Position numbers and translations under genes: made by a program. Below are positions 15,828 through 24,697 of a stretch of 64,000 bases of DNA, one piece after another. The first letter of the stretch is position 1. Every line of letters begins with the position of its first letter. Source of the stretch: Anaerolineae bacterium (GTDB lineage Bacteria; Chloroflexota; Anaerolineae; Aggregatilineales; Phototrophicaceae); assembly GCA_019912965.1 (NCBI GenBank), contig JAIOHM010000158.1, forward strand, positions 1 through 64,000, in the 5' to 3' direction. The notes beneath the pieces were generated by a model that saw only the letters and a program-made list of their open reading frames with translations, searched no databases and was not told the origin of the DNA.

Positions 15828-18296
15828 TTATGGCAAAATCGGCTCGACGAAATACTGTTCATCCTGCCCTTCTGCCACCCAGCCCTGCACTGCGCTGATG
15901 CCATAAATGATCTGGAACCACGCCATATTTTCCACACATTGCGGCCCATCAATTACCTGGAAGGTTTGCCCCGGCGAAACCTGCCCGACACGTGGTGAAG
16001 AGGTACCCGGTTCGCGCCGCACATTCAGCGCCGTTGGGTCATCATCGCTGACTCGTCCCCGCGCCCCCGGATATAACCGCGACGGCATCGCTGCCGGACA
16101 GCTTGCGATTTCCGCCGGAGGTGCGACCAGTGTGGGCGTCGGCAAGCCGAATTGAATATTTTCCTCGTCCGTCAGGATGCGTAACGCACAACAGCGTCGC
16201 GCGAAGTTAATCAGATTTTGCGCCGTCGTCCAAACACCCCATAACCGTGCCGTGCCATCCGTGCCGGCCGTAGCGAAGAAACGTCCATCCGGTGACCATG
16301 CTGCGCTGTGAATAAGACTGGAATGCCCCGTGAAAATCATCAACTGCCCGCCGCTGACTGAATCCCAGATGCGGGCGGTGCGGTCTTCACTGACCGTAAT
16401 CAGCCGTTTACCCCCCGGCGACCAGATCAAACCCGTCACATGACCCGTATGCCCAAACATCGTGCGTAAAAGCTCGCCCGTTTGTGCGTTCCAGATTTTG
16501 GCGGTGCCATCTTCGCTGGCGGTAGCGATGCGTTCCCCATCCGGCGACCACACCGCACGGGATACCCGGCGTGTATGCCCGGAAAGGATAAATAATTCCG
16601 TCCCGTTGGTGGCATCCCAAATACGGGCCGTATTATCGGCGCTGGCGGTAACAATCCGCGTCCCATCTTCGGAAAATGCTGCCCGCAGCACCACCGTGCG
16701 ATGCCCCATCAGTGTGAACAATTCCGTCCCATCGGGTGCGCTCCAGATTTTGGCGGTGGTATCGCTGCTGGCGGTCACAATCCGCGTTCCGTCAGCCGAA
16801 AAAACCGCGTTGTTGACTGCTCCGGTATGCCCCGAAAGGGTTGCCATCCACTCACCGCTGATAGCATCCCAGATGCGTGCCGTACTATCGGTGCTGGCCG
16901 TCACGATGCGGCGGTTGTCCGGCGACCATGCCAGATTCACAATGCGGTCGTTATGTCCCGAAAGCGTAAAAACTGCCGTCCCAGTGCTGGCATTCCAGAT
17001 TTTAGCGGTGCCATCCACGCTGGATGTGGCAATCCACTTGCCATCCGGCGACCACAACGCACGGGTCACACTTTCGCTGTGACCACTCAAGGTATACAGC
17101 AGATTTCCCTCGGCATCCCAAATACGTGCCGTGTTATCGTTGCTGGCGGTCACAATGCGGCGGCTGTCTGGTGACCAATCCACAGTGGTGACTTCATTGC
17201 TGTGCCCGGAGAGCGTGAAGCGTCCCAGAAAATCGCGTACCGCATACGCCAGCGCCCGTTCCGCCTGCCATGTATAACGGCTGCGGAAGGCTTCCAGCGC
17301 CAGCAGCGCCGAACGGTCAGGCAGTGGGCCAGTCAGTTCCACCTGCGATTGGCCGGAAAGTGCAATCGACTGCGCCCGATACCGTTCATCAGACACAGCG
17401 GTTGCGGCTTGCTGGGCAGCGTTGCGCTGGACTTCGGCTTCGCCCTGTGCAAAGGTTGCGGTTACGGCGTTATTTTGGGCATCTCGCTCAGCAGTCGCGG
17501 CAGCATTCGCATTATTCTGGGCAATCACCGCTTGCGCTTCGGCCTCATTTTGAGCGGTAGCAGCCGCATTCGCATTTTCCCATGCGATGCCGCGCTGCAC
17601 GTTGGCTTCCCCAAACAGCAGCAGCGATAAAACCGCCAATGCCAGCGAAATAATCAGCGCAACCGTCACCCCGGCCAATAAACGCCGCTGCCGGACAACT
17701 GCTGCCTGACGACTGGCGGTGATATATTCTGCGTGCAGCGTGGTCGGCGCGGGTTCTTTCTCTACCGCTTGAGCCAGCCATGTTTCAGCCATTTTGAGGT
17801 CGTCGCCCTGAAGCAGATAGCTGCCGTTCCGCTGGTTGCCATCCCATTCGCGGGCGCGGATCAACACGCGGGTATGTGTCCGCACATAACTCAGGTCGGT
17901 ATCCAGCGCATCCGAAAGCAGCTTGACCGCCGTATCAAAATCATCCGTATCACGGAAGAAAATCCAGTTATGGGAACTGATGCCCGGATGCATCGCTGCC
18001 CGTTCAGCCGGATCATTGACATCCCGGTACAGCAGCGGAATCAGGCGTTTATTGCTCGTCACCGCGTAATCCACTTCGCGGCGGCAGACTTCGGAGCGCA
18101 CCGAATCCGGGCTGATGACGAAGATGAAACTGTCCGCCGAATCAATCCCGCCTTGAATTTCCCGCCACCAATCCGCTGTCGGGGGAATATCTTCCCAATC
18201 CACCCACGCATCCCGGTTTTGGGCTGCCAGCGCCGCGTGCAGTTTCAGCACGAAATCTTTATCGCGGCGAGAGTAGGAAATGAATACCTGCGGCAT
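15828..18296 (-). CDS. TIR-transmembrane-WD40-SH3b protein
   Basis: An 822-residue protein using the ATG at 18296, which has GGAG eight bases upstream and begins MPQVFISYSRRDK. An in-frame extension of 22 residues has no support. The TIR_2 domain covers residues 1-135, with candidate catalytic Glu74 in CRREVDYA. A TM helix lies at about 207-228. An Ala/Asn/Glu-rich coiled-coil stalk with repeated NANAAAT units follows to about 315. Eight WD40 repeats of 42 residues come next, then a bacterial SH3-like domain at the C-terminus (ALNVRREPGTSSPRVGQVSPG). It is a second receptor-shaped TIR protein, differing from the one at 1190 in stalk type and in the SH3b end, which may bind cell wall. The very regular 126-base repeat suggests recent amplification or homogenisation of the propeller. 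No defence partner is adjacent. Confidence 0.85.
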   Translation of the reverse strand: MPQVFISYSRRDKDFVLKLHAALAAQNRDAWVDWEDIPPTADWWREIQGGIDSADSFIFVISPDSVRSEVCRREVDYAVTSNKRLIPLLYRDVNDPAERAAMHPGISSHNWIFFRDTDDFDTAVKLLSDALDTDLSYVRTHTRVLIRAREWDGNQRNGSYLLQGDDLKMAETWLAQAVEKEPAPTTLHAEYITASRQAAVVRQRRLLAGVTVALIISLALAVLSLLLFGEANVQRGIAWENANAAATAQNEAEAQAVIAQNNANAAATAERDAQNNAVTATFAQGEAEVQRNAAQQAATAVSDERYRAQSIALSGQSQVELTGPLPDRSALLALEAFRSRYTWQAERALAYAVRDFLGRFTLSGHSNEVTTVDWSPDSRRIVTASNDNTARIWDAEGNLLYTLSGHSESVTRALWSPDGKWIATSSVDGTAKIWNASTGTAVFTLSGHNDRIVNLAWSPDNRRIVTASTDSTARIWDAISGEWMATLSGHTGAVNNAVFSADGTRIVTASSDTTAKIWSAPDGTELFTLMGHRTVVLRAAFSEDGTRIVTASADNTARIWDATNGTELFILSGHTRRVSRAVWSPDGERIATASEDGTAKIWNAQTGELLRTMFGHTGHVTGLIWSPGGKRLITVSEDRTARIWDSVSGGQLMIFTGHSSLIHSAAWSPDGRFFATAGTDGTARLWGVWTTAQNLINFARRCCALRILTDEENIQFGLPTPTLVAPPAEIASCPAAMPSRLYPGARGRVSDDDPTALNVRREPGTSSPRVGQVSPGQTFQVIDGPQCVENMAWFQIIYGISAVQGWVAEGQDEQYFVEPILP

Positions 18297-18475
18297 AGAC
18301 CGTCTCCAATCGTATCGGCACGCTACAGGTGAAATTATAGACCTTGTGGAGAGACCGGACAAACGGGGAACGATTTATCTGTTGTTCAAAATACGAACTG
18401 AACCGCTAGGCGGAACGACGAAGCAGTTATTTTCAGGGCATGAACTGAAAACTGTGAACTGATAACCGTCAACCC

Positions 18476-19438
18476 TCAGCGTTCCTGCCAGATGGCACGC
18501 AGGTGCGACCAGAAGCCGATTCCATGATGTTCAACTGCCGGAGATGGCTTGGCTTTGCGGGCGGTGGTGATGAGTACAACCGCAGCGATAATAACCGCCG
18601 CTGCAATAATCGTGCGCGGAGTCAGCAGTTCACCCGCCAGCAGCCAGCCGAGGAAAACCGCCACCACTGGGTTGACATAAGCGTAAGTGCCCAGACTGCT
18701 TGGAGACACATTCGCCAGCAGCCACATGTACGAACTAAAAGCCGTCACCGATGGCCCGATAATCAGATAGCCAACTGCCAGTAACGAACGGGGATCAATT
18801 GCCCCTAAATCCAGCGTTGTCCATTCCCCGGTCACGATGCTTGCGCCCAACAACAGCAGACCGCCCGTGAACAAATTCATGGCTGCGACCATCATCGGCG
18901 AATCCGAAAGGTGCATCTTGCGCGAAAGCAGCGAGGAAATCGCCCATGCCGCCGCCGAAACCAATACTAAAAACGCGCCGAATGGATCAACCGAACCGAT
19001 CTCACCCGCTGGCCCAACCAGCAGCGCTGTCCCCGCAAAGCCCACCAGCAAACCGATCATGACGCGCCAGCTTGGACGGTTTTCGCCGAGCCACAACCAA
19101 CCCAACAGCGCGAACCACAACGGCACAGTGGCATATAAGGTTGCTGCGATTCCTGATGGGACAGTTTTCTGCGCCCACATCAAACAGCCGTTAGCCACCA
19201 GAAACATCAGGATGCCCAACAGCATCGCCGAACGCCACTGCTTGAAACTCGGATTGGGTGCACCACCACGCCGTGCCAGCGCAAACAGAATCAGTCCAGC
19301 AATAGTGAAACGCATCCCGGCGATGAGAAACGGCGGCAGGCTTTCGATGGCAAAATGGATGGCGAGGTAACTTGAACCCCAGATCAGGTACACAGCAGTA
19401 AACGAGGCGATTACACGCCATTTGGGCGGGGTGGACAT
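18476..19438 (-). CDS. EamA/DMT-superfamily transporter
   Basis: 320 residues with ten predicted TM helices in two EamA repeats. It opens with AVYLIWGSSYLAIHFAIESLPP, and the second half contains YAYVNPVVAVFLGWLLAGE, both hallmark segments. The family exports amino acids and other metabolites. AAGGA precedes the ATG. It lies 121 bases after a paralogue, 19,560-20,534, probably a tandem duplication. The 179-base gap before the TIR gene contains only degenerate AACTGA-type repeats. Confidence 0.9.
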   Translation of the reverse strand: MSTPPKWRVIASFTAVYLIWGSSYLAIHFAIESLPPFLIAGMRFTIAGLILFALARRGGAPNPSFKQWRSAMLLGILMFLVANGCLMWAQKTVPSGIAATLYATVPLWFALLGWLWLGENRPSWRVMIGLLVGFAGTALLVGPAGEIGSVDPFGAFLVLVSAAAWAISSLLSRKMHLSDSPMMVAAMNLFTGGLLLLGASIVTGEWTTLDLGAIDPRSLLAVGYLIIGPSVTAFSSYMWLLANVSPSSLGTYAYVNPVVAVFLGWLLAGELLTPRTIIAAAVIIAAVVLITTARKAKPSPAVEHHGIGFWSHLRAIWQER

Positions 19439-19471
19439 AGAATTCCTTGAAGTCGATTGTGGGGCAAGTTA

Positions 19472-19493
19472 AGAGCGCCCCGAAGGACGCTCT
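19472..19493 (-). terminator. Hairpin between the two EamA genes
   Basis: AGAGCGCCC pairs with GGACGCTCT (one mismatch) over a CGAA loop. It lies after the stop of the right-hand EamA gene. The U-run is weak, so termination is likely but not certain. Confidence 0.5.
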
Positions 19494-19559
19494 ATACTCA
19501 TTCTATATCCCTGTTTTACAGTCCCAATAAGACCGTATATAACCATCCAGTCGCGAAAA

Positions 19560-20534
19560 TTACGTCGGTTCCGGTTGGGGTTCAGCAGGGAGAGGCTCGG
19601 CTTTCGGTTGCGGCGCAGGTTGGCGATACAAGGTGATGATAACCACTGCCCCGATGATGATAGCGGCAGCGATCAATGTGCGCGGTGTCAGTTCTTCACC
19701 CCGGAATACCCAACCGAGGAACACCGCCACCACCGGATTGACATAAGCATAAGTTGCGGCGCGGGCGGGTGTAGTCACTTTCAAGAGCCAGATGTAAGCC
19801 GTGAAAGCGACAATCGAGCCAAAAATCACCAGATAGATCAGCGCCAGCAGCGAGTTGGTGGATACTTGGCTTAGGTCGAGCCGTGCCCATTCTCCGGTCA
19901 GTGTTCCCGCCAGAATCAAAACTGCGCCACCGCCGATCATTTCCATGCCTGTCGTCAATAGCGGCGAATTGGGCAGTGGTGCACTCCGCGAATACAAAGA
20001 GCCGTTCGCCCAACAGAATGTCGCCAGCAGCAGCGCCCCCAGACCGAGCAAATCGAGCGCCCCACCGGTTTCACCCGCTGGCACATCCGAAGCGCCGGGA
20101 GCAGCAACCAACAGTGCAATCCCTGCAAGCCCAACCAACAGGCCAGCAAATACGGGCAAACCGGGGCGTGTTCCACCGGGACGCAGCCAATCCAGCAGCA
20201 CCACCCACAGCGGCACAATCGCCACCATCAGCGCGGCTAATCCAGAAGGCACACGCTGTTCCGCCCATGTGACTCCACCGTTCCCACCCATCAGCAGCAG
20301 TGAACCGATAATCAGTGTCGAACGCCAGTGAATCCGCCGAGGTGCTGCTGCCCCGCGCGCCCGCGACCAGATGAAAAGCAGCAAACCAGCGAATAGAAAG
20401 CGTCCCCCGGCCATCAAAAATGGTGGCAGGGTTTCGATGGCATAACTGATCGCCAAATAGGTACTGCCCCAGATGATATACACAGCAGCGAACGCGGCAA
20501 CAAGCTGCCAAGTCGGCGGAGATGTGCGATTCAT
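19560..20534 (-). CDS. EamA/DMT-superfamily transporter (paralogue)
   Basis: 324 residues with ten TM helices, starting at the ATG at 20534 with GGAGG six bases upstream rather than the ATG six codons earlier. The opening AAVYIIWGSTYLAISYAIETLPP and AYVNPVVAVFLGWVFRGEE are nearly the same as in the neighbouring gene, so they are clearly tandem paralogues. The C-terminal tail is Pro/Glu-rich (PQPKAEPLPAEPQPEPT). The substrate is unknown; metabolite efflux is inferred from the family. Confidence 0.9.
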   Translation of the reverse strand: MNRTSPPTWQLVAAFAAVYIIWGSTYLAISYAIETLPPFLMAGGRFLFAGLLLFIWSRARGAAAPRRIHWRSTLIIGSLLLMGGNGGVTWAEQRVPSGLAALMVAIVPLWVVLLDWLRPGGTRPGLPVFAGLLVGLAGIALLVAAPGASDVPAGETGGALDLLGLGALLLATFCWANGSLYSRSAPLPNSPLLTTGMEMIGGGAVLILAGTLTGEWARLDLSQVSTNSLLALIYLVIFGSIVAFTAYIWLLKVTTPARAATYAYVNPVVAVFLGWVFRGEELTPRTLIAAAIIIGAVVIITLYRQPAPQPKAEPLPAEPQPEPT

Positions 20535-20558
20535 GATGGCCTCCATACGCAAAATACT

Positions 20559-20590
20559 GGGGAGGGTTCAAAGCCCTCCCCATATAGTCC
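20559..20590 (-). terminator. Rho-independent terminator of the DUF3179 gene
   Basis: GGGGAGGG and CCCTCCCC form a perfect eight-base stem over a seven-base loop. On the minus strand it is followed by AGTATTTT. It lies 66 bases after the DUF3179 stop. Confidence 0.75.
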
Positions 20591-20646
20591 ATCTTAAAGG
20601 AAGCCCATTACCGATGTATATCCGTTTATTGCCATCTTATTCGTTG

Positions 20647-21849
20647 TTAGACGATCTCCGACTCTGGTACATAAATGTCGGTTTCCGGCTGGAAAGCTGC
20701 CCATGCGAACCAGAAATGCGGCGCGGCCAGAATTTGCTGAAGTTGTTTGCCGATTAATTCACCCTCAACTGCAGTACCGAAAGCATTCCACATACTCCCG
20801 GTCTGATCGTCACGGATGACCCCGTTGGAGTCTGCGTTAAAACTCAAGGTCTGACCATCCAAAATCCGGCTGTAAAGTGCCGCCGTGCCAACATCGCGCG
20901 ATTGGTCAATTGCCTTCTGGTCAAGGGCGCTGCTGCTTCCACCTTGCCAGAACGCGGCCACATCCTCCCCGCCGACCGTATCGTTAATCACGATTTCGGC
21001 ACTCAAGACCGTGAACGGATAGGCTTTAGGCTGTCCGCCAATAACACCCGCTAATACACGTTCGGTGGGGCGCAGACGGCTATCGATTTCATCCGGGAAC
21101 AAAAACGGATCGCCACTGTCATACTCCACATACGGATTCAGGCCGTAATCCCGGCTGATGCCCGTCTCGCGCGAAAGCACCTGTCCCGCTGGATACTGCG
21201 CCGTGAACTGCCCAAAAGCCGTCATGTGTGAAGGCAGCATAGTGAGTATCGTTCCGGTGTATGCCCCGACGATGGCCTCCCCGGTGAACTGCTGCCACCA
21301 GCTTTGCGTCCGGTCATCCCACATCACCATATCGCTTTTACGCAGATTTCCAGTCGTGCCAAAGAACAGGACATCATCCCCAAGTTTTCGCTCAAAGACG
21401 ATGCCGCTGTTGCACAGTGGACAGAAGGTAACAGCCACCGGAACGCCGCCCACTTCATCATTAATGATTTCGTGCCAGATCAGAATGCCGAGTGGATACA
21501 CACGGGCATCACCGTTGATTTCCAGGGCGATCACCGGGGACTGCGCTTGCAGCCAACTACCAGCGGATTCGATGGATTCGAATACCGGGGCGGGTAGTTC
21601 ACCCATTTGCAGATGTGGCTGTGCCGGGAAACCGATAGGCGGGATGCCATTGGGCAGCGGGCCGCCCCCACGAATTTCATCCAGTGAAACGCTGTGGTGG
21701 CAAAAATCGGTCAGGGGCCAGTAGTCCTCGTAAAAGGGGAAATCAACACCGCCGAATGGGTCATCACATGAATTTTGGGCGGCAGCAGGTACGCTCAAAC
21801 ACGACAGAAGATACAACAGAGTTACACTCAACAACCATTTTTTAGCCAT
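20647..21849 (-). CDS. Secreted DUF3179 domain protein
   Basis: 400 residues with a clear Sec signal peptide (LLSVTLLYLLSCLSVPAAAQ). The DUF3179 region carries DARVYPLGILIWHEIIND and VTFCPLCNSGIVFER, the latter with the conserved CPLC pair. The family is exported and of unknown biochemical function. It stands alone between the EamA pair and the partition module. Confidence 0.88.
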   Translation of the reverse strand: MAKKWLLSVTLLYLLSCLSVPAAAQNSCDDPFGGVDFPFYEDYWPLTDFCHHSVSLDEIRGGGPLPNGIPPIGFPAQPHLQMGELPAPVFESIESAGSWLQAQSPVIALEINGDARVYPLGILIWHEIINDEVGGVPVAVTFCPLCNSGIVFERKLGDDVLFFGTTGNLRKSDMVMWDDRTQSWWQQFTGEAIVGAYTGTILTMLPSHMTAFGQFTAQYPAGQVLSRETGISRDYGLNPYVEYDSGDPFLFPDEIDSRLRPTERVLAGVIGGQPKAYPFTVLSAEIVINDTVGGEDVAAFWQGGSSSALDQKAIDQSRDVGTAALYSRILDGQTLSFNADSNGVIRDDQTGSMWNAFGTAVEGELIGKQLQQILAAPHFWFAWAAFQPETDIYVPESEIV

Positions 21850-22029
21850 TCATCCATAACCTCAAACACTAAACCAACGGGGCGGCGTAATTATGCAACA
21901 ATCAGATTAAACGGTAGGACAGCACAAAATGGTGGAAAGGGGTAGAAAAAGAGAAGGATCATCCGGCAAACTGGTTGGAGATGAAGCAATCAAATGACAA
22001 GATGAACCTTCAAGCGATATTTTGTCAGA

Positions 22030-22257
22030 ATGGTGCCTGTCGTGACAAGTACAAAAAAGGGGCAGCCAAGCGAAAAGAAAAGAGCCAACTCAAAAGCTGG
22101 CTCATTTCAGATCATCCAATGTGACCCGTCGAACATCCAAAGTGAACCCCTAGATGACTTTATCCCCTTCTCAACCGATGATGTGGTGCAATTCCTCGAA
22201 CTGATTAGCTTTCCTCAACAGACTGCTCTCGAATACCTTCTTACTGACGAACAGTAA
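22030..22257 (+). CDS. Small hypothetical protein upstream of parA
   Basis: A 75-residue open frame without recognisable family or convincing ribosome binding site. The C-terminal half (FIPFSTDDVVQFLELISFPQQTA) could form amphipathic helices. It lies 157 bases before parA on the same strand and may be part of the element. It could equally be a chance frame. Confidence 0.3.
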   Translation: MVPVVTSTKKGQPSEKKRANSKAGSFQIIQCDPSNIQSEPLDDFIPFSTDDVVQFLELISFPQQTALEYLLTDEQ

Positions 22258-22277
22258 CAACCCGTCTTGTACTTTGC

Positions 22278-22367
22278 GGTGGACAGGGAGAGATATCGCC
22301 CTCTCCCAGCCACCATAAAGTCTCGCTGGCGCTGGCAGCGCGACCCTGCCCTGAGTGTAACAGGGTC
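22278..22367 (+). promoter_or_regulatory. Structured leader upstream of parA
   Basis: Two strong hairpins are visible. GGTGG plus GGGAGAG pairs with CTCTCCC plus CCACC (22,278-22,314). GACCCTG pairs with CAGGGTC (22,342-22,367). They occupy the gap before the parA ribosome binding site. They could be a terminator/attenuator, an antisense-controlled leader or a partition site; the sequence does not decide. Confidence 0.45.
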
Positions 22368-22414
22368 GGCAGCCTCTCGGCGAACCGTTCGTCAATTTTG
22401 TAAGGAGGTTTTCC

Positions 22415-23239
22415 ATGACCCACGTTTTTGTTCTAACCAACCATAAAGGGGGTGTCGGGAAGTCAACATCCGCCACCAATATCGCCTTCGGGTTAACCGG
22501 GCTGCTTCGTCGCGCTGGTGCATCCAACTGCCGGGTGCTGCTGATCGACACCGACAGCCAAAGCCATGCCACCCTCGTCACAACCGGACGTAATGACTTT
22601 GGCACGGATGACAGCTTGTACTCGGTGCTGATGGCAGATCGCCAAACCGCGCCGCAAGTTCTGGCAAGTGTAATTGTCCAGAGTCACTGGGATGCTGATC
22701 TGCATGTGCTGCCCGCTTCTCCCTTACTCGAAGGCGGTGAACGCGAACTGATGGGTGTGGCAGGTGCGCCCTATCGTCTAGCAGATCCGCTCTCACGCAT
22801 CGCCGGACATTATGCAGCGGTAGTGATCGATACCCGCCCGTCGTTCTCGCTCATGACCGAGATGGCTTTGGTCGCGGCGACCGATGCCATCATCCCGGTT
22901 GAGCCACGTTATCTGGAAACAGTCGGTTTGCTCAGTGTGATGAGCAAGATCAACGATGTGCGTGAGGGCTGGCGGCGGCCCGATCTGCGGGTGAGCGGCA
23001 TCCTCGTAACGAAGATGGACAGCCGGGTGAAAGGACATAATCACCTGTTCGATGAACTCAAGGGACATAACATTCTAGGACGCCTGCTGTGTGGCGTGAT
23101 CCCCGCCAATGAAGCAGTGTCCTATGCTCACCGTGAGCATGTCAGTATCTTCTCCCACGATCCCAAAGCGCCTGCCAGCAAAGCGTATGCTCAACTGATT
23201 GGGACGCTGGTGAAGCGGCTGAAAGGCAGCGCAGCATGA
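22415..23239 (+). CDS. parA: ParA-family partition ATPase
   Basis: A 274-residue Walker-type ATPase with the deviant Walker A KGGVGKST at residues 10-17 and LLIDTDSQSHATL as the A' motif. ParA positions plasmids or chromosomes by ATP-dependent binding to nucleoid DNA, with ParB as partner. A strong TAAGGAGG precedes the ATG. The downstream parB overlaps by ATGA. It has no N-terminal HTH, so autoregulation would need ParB. Its company with a primase-helicase rather than chromosomal genes points to an integrated plasmid or similar element. Confidence 0.9.
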   Translation: MTHVFVLTNHKGGVGKSTSATNIAFGLTGLLRRAGASNCRVLLIDTDSQSHATLVTTGRNDFGTDDSLYSVLMADRQTAPQVLASVIVQSHWDADLHVLPASPLLEGGERELMGVAGAPYRLADPLSRIAGHYAAVVIDTRPSFSLMTEMALVAATDAIIPVEPRYLETVGLLSVMSKINDVREGWRRPDLRVSGILVTKMDSRVKGHNHLFDELKGHNILGRLLCGVIPANEAVSYAHREHVSIFSHDPKAPASKAYAQLIGTLVKRLKGSAA

Positions 23240-24447
23240 GCGGCAAACGTGACAACACCGCCAAACTCGATGCACTGCTGGCTTCTGTCACGGAGGATTT
23301 GCTCGGTGGAGAAATGCTGGCGGAATTTCAGGAACATGGGCTACGTGTTGAACGCATTCTGCTCGAACTGGTACGCCCTGATCCTATTCAACCCCGGCGT
23401 GTGCTGCCGGAACGCATCTACCATGCCTTCCATGACAATCGGCTCACACCGACACAAGCACTTCGGGAGTTAGTGCAGATGGCCCAGTTGGCAGCGCGAC
23501 AGAAGGGACGGCCATTCGATGGATTGCTTGATCTCTTGCCTAATCCTGATGATGAAGGTGATGACGAGCAAAAATCCATATGGTCGCCGGAAGAAACGCT
23601 GTTGCGCGATCTCGTCAACTTGGCGATCACCATCCGCGATGATGGACAGGTCAACCCGTTGACTGTGGTGGATGTTTCACAGGGGGTGATGCGCCAGTTT
23701 CGGATTGAGACAGGAGAGCGTCGCTATTGGGCGACGTGGCTCTTGCGTGACTTTATCCCCGGCTATACTGGCGATGGAATGATCCCTTGCATCATTATTT
23801 CAGCAGAATCCTACTCTCCATTCCGACAGGCAAAAGAAAACACCGCACGTACCGGATTGTCCGCCATAGCAATGGCTCGGCAGGCGGCACTGCTCCTGCT
23901 TACAGTTCATGGTTACGAATTGCCCGCTACCTCAGTCGCTAACGATTTCTACCGTCAGGCACTCGATCTGGATTTGCGGAGCAGGCAGGAATTCACGGGT
24001 GAAATCCTGATTGCAATGGGTGGTATCAGCCGATCTTACCTAAGCCGCTATAAGGCACTACTGAAGTTGGCTGATGAAGCTCTTGAGTTGGCAGATCGAT
24101 ACGACATTGATGAAAAGAAGCTACGCTACGTGATTGGCTTGCCATCAGAGTATCACGTAGAAGTTGTTCGACAGATTATTGATCTGAATCTGACCAGTAA
24201 ACAAGTTCGGGATATATGTGAAGGCGGGAATGCCGAAAAGTCCTCAGAAACAGAGGATACTGAACCAACGCTCCCACGTACTGCGCTACAAATTGCAAGA
24301 GTTGCGCGACAGAGTGGTGAGATGACAGGATCAGACCTCGCGAAGGCTTTACTTCATCAAGAGGGCAACAAAGATATTGCGCGAGCACGTTTGCAAACGA
24401 TGCGCCGCTTGTTGGATGACGCTGAACAACATTTATCGAGTGAATAA
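23236..24447 (+). CDS. parB: ParB-family centromere-binding protein
   Basis: A 403-residue protein. The N-terminal ParB/Srx-like segment carries the conserved GERRYWATWLL box near residue 160, preceded by the LVRPDPIQPRRVL strand. The middle helical part (RSYLSRYKALLKLADEA, about 270-290) is likely the HTH that reads the centromere. A long insertion of about 80 residues between the two ParB boxes contains an acidic stretch (NPDDEGDDEQ). It overlaps parA by ATGA. Two palindromes sharing a half-site lie within 160 bases after its stop and are candidate binding sites. Confidence 0.85.
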   Translation: MSGKRDNTAKLDALLASVTEDLLGGEMLAEFQEHGLRVERILLELVRPDPIQPRRVLPERIYHAFHDNRLTPTQALRELVQMAQLAARQKGRPFDGLLDLLPNPDDEGDDEQKSIWSPEETLLRDLVNLAITIRDDGQVNPLTVVDVSQGVMRQFRIETGERRYWATWLLRDFIPGYTGDGMIPCIIISAESYSPFRQAKENTARTGLSAIAMARQAALLLLTVHGYELPATSVANDFYRQALDLDLRSRQEFTGEILIAMGGISRSYLSRYKALLKLADEALELADRYDIDEKKLRYVIGLPSEYHVEVVRQIIDLNLTSKQVRDICEGGNAEKSSETEDTEPTLPRTALQIARVARQSGEMTGSDLAKALLHQEGNKDIARARLQTMRRLLDDAEQHLSSE

Positions 24448-24472
24448 GATTGTTGACCCGGGTCAACAATCT
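24447..24472. promoter_or_regulatory. 26-bp perfect palindrome at the parB stop (candidate parS)
   Basis: The arm AGATTGTTGACCC is mirrored exactly with no spacer, beginning on the last base of the parB stop codon. No U-run follows, and an unlooped palindrome is better suited to protein binding than to termination. A related interrupted palindrome with the same ATTGTTGA half-site lies at 24,578-24,606. Confidence 0.6.
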
Positions 24473-24530
24473 GAGGAAAGTGAATGATGTTTAGAATCAG
24501 AGATCCACCTTATAGCCAATAAACCAAAAA

Positions 24531-24551
24531 CCCACCGGCGGGTACGGTGGG
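24531..24551 (+). terminator. Hairpin behind parB
   Basis: CCCACCG pairs with CGGTGGG over a seven-base loop. No U-run follows, so it may be a weak terminator or another structural element of the partition region. Confidence 0.4.
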
Positions 24552-24577
24552 TGGGCGCTTGAGCGCGGCTGACAATG

Positions 24578-24606
24578 ACATTGTTGAACTGGACACTCAA
24601 CAATGT
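24578..24606. promoter_or_regulatory. Interrupted palindrome, second candidate ParB site
   Basis: ACATTGTTGA (24,578-24,587) and its exact complement (24,597-24,606) flank a nine-base spacer. The half-site ATTGTTGA is shared with the palindrome at the parB stop. It lies 92 bases before the primase start. Confidence 0.55.
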
Positions 24607-24697
24607 ATCACGTCCCGACTCTCCGCGCAAGTGAATTTCAGCATTTTTGGCCATGTTTTTCGCACGACTTCTATTCAATACGCCTGGAGATAGGATC

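Noticed and set aside
15828-17240. 126-base periodic repeat resembling an array
   Set aside because: The periodicity is explained by WD40 repeats in a coding frame; there are no spacers as in CRISPR.
22171-22605. Minus-strand 144-residue frame overlapping the start of parA
   Set aside because: Runs antisense into parA and through its hairpin leader; composition is low-information.
22415-24447. Chromosomal-type parS (TGTTTCACGTGAAACA-like) near parAB
   Set aside because: Not found by reading; the palindromes present have a different sequence.
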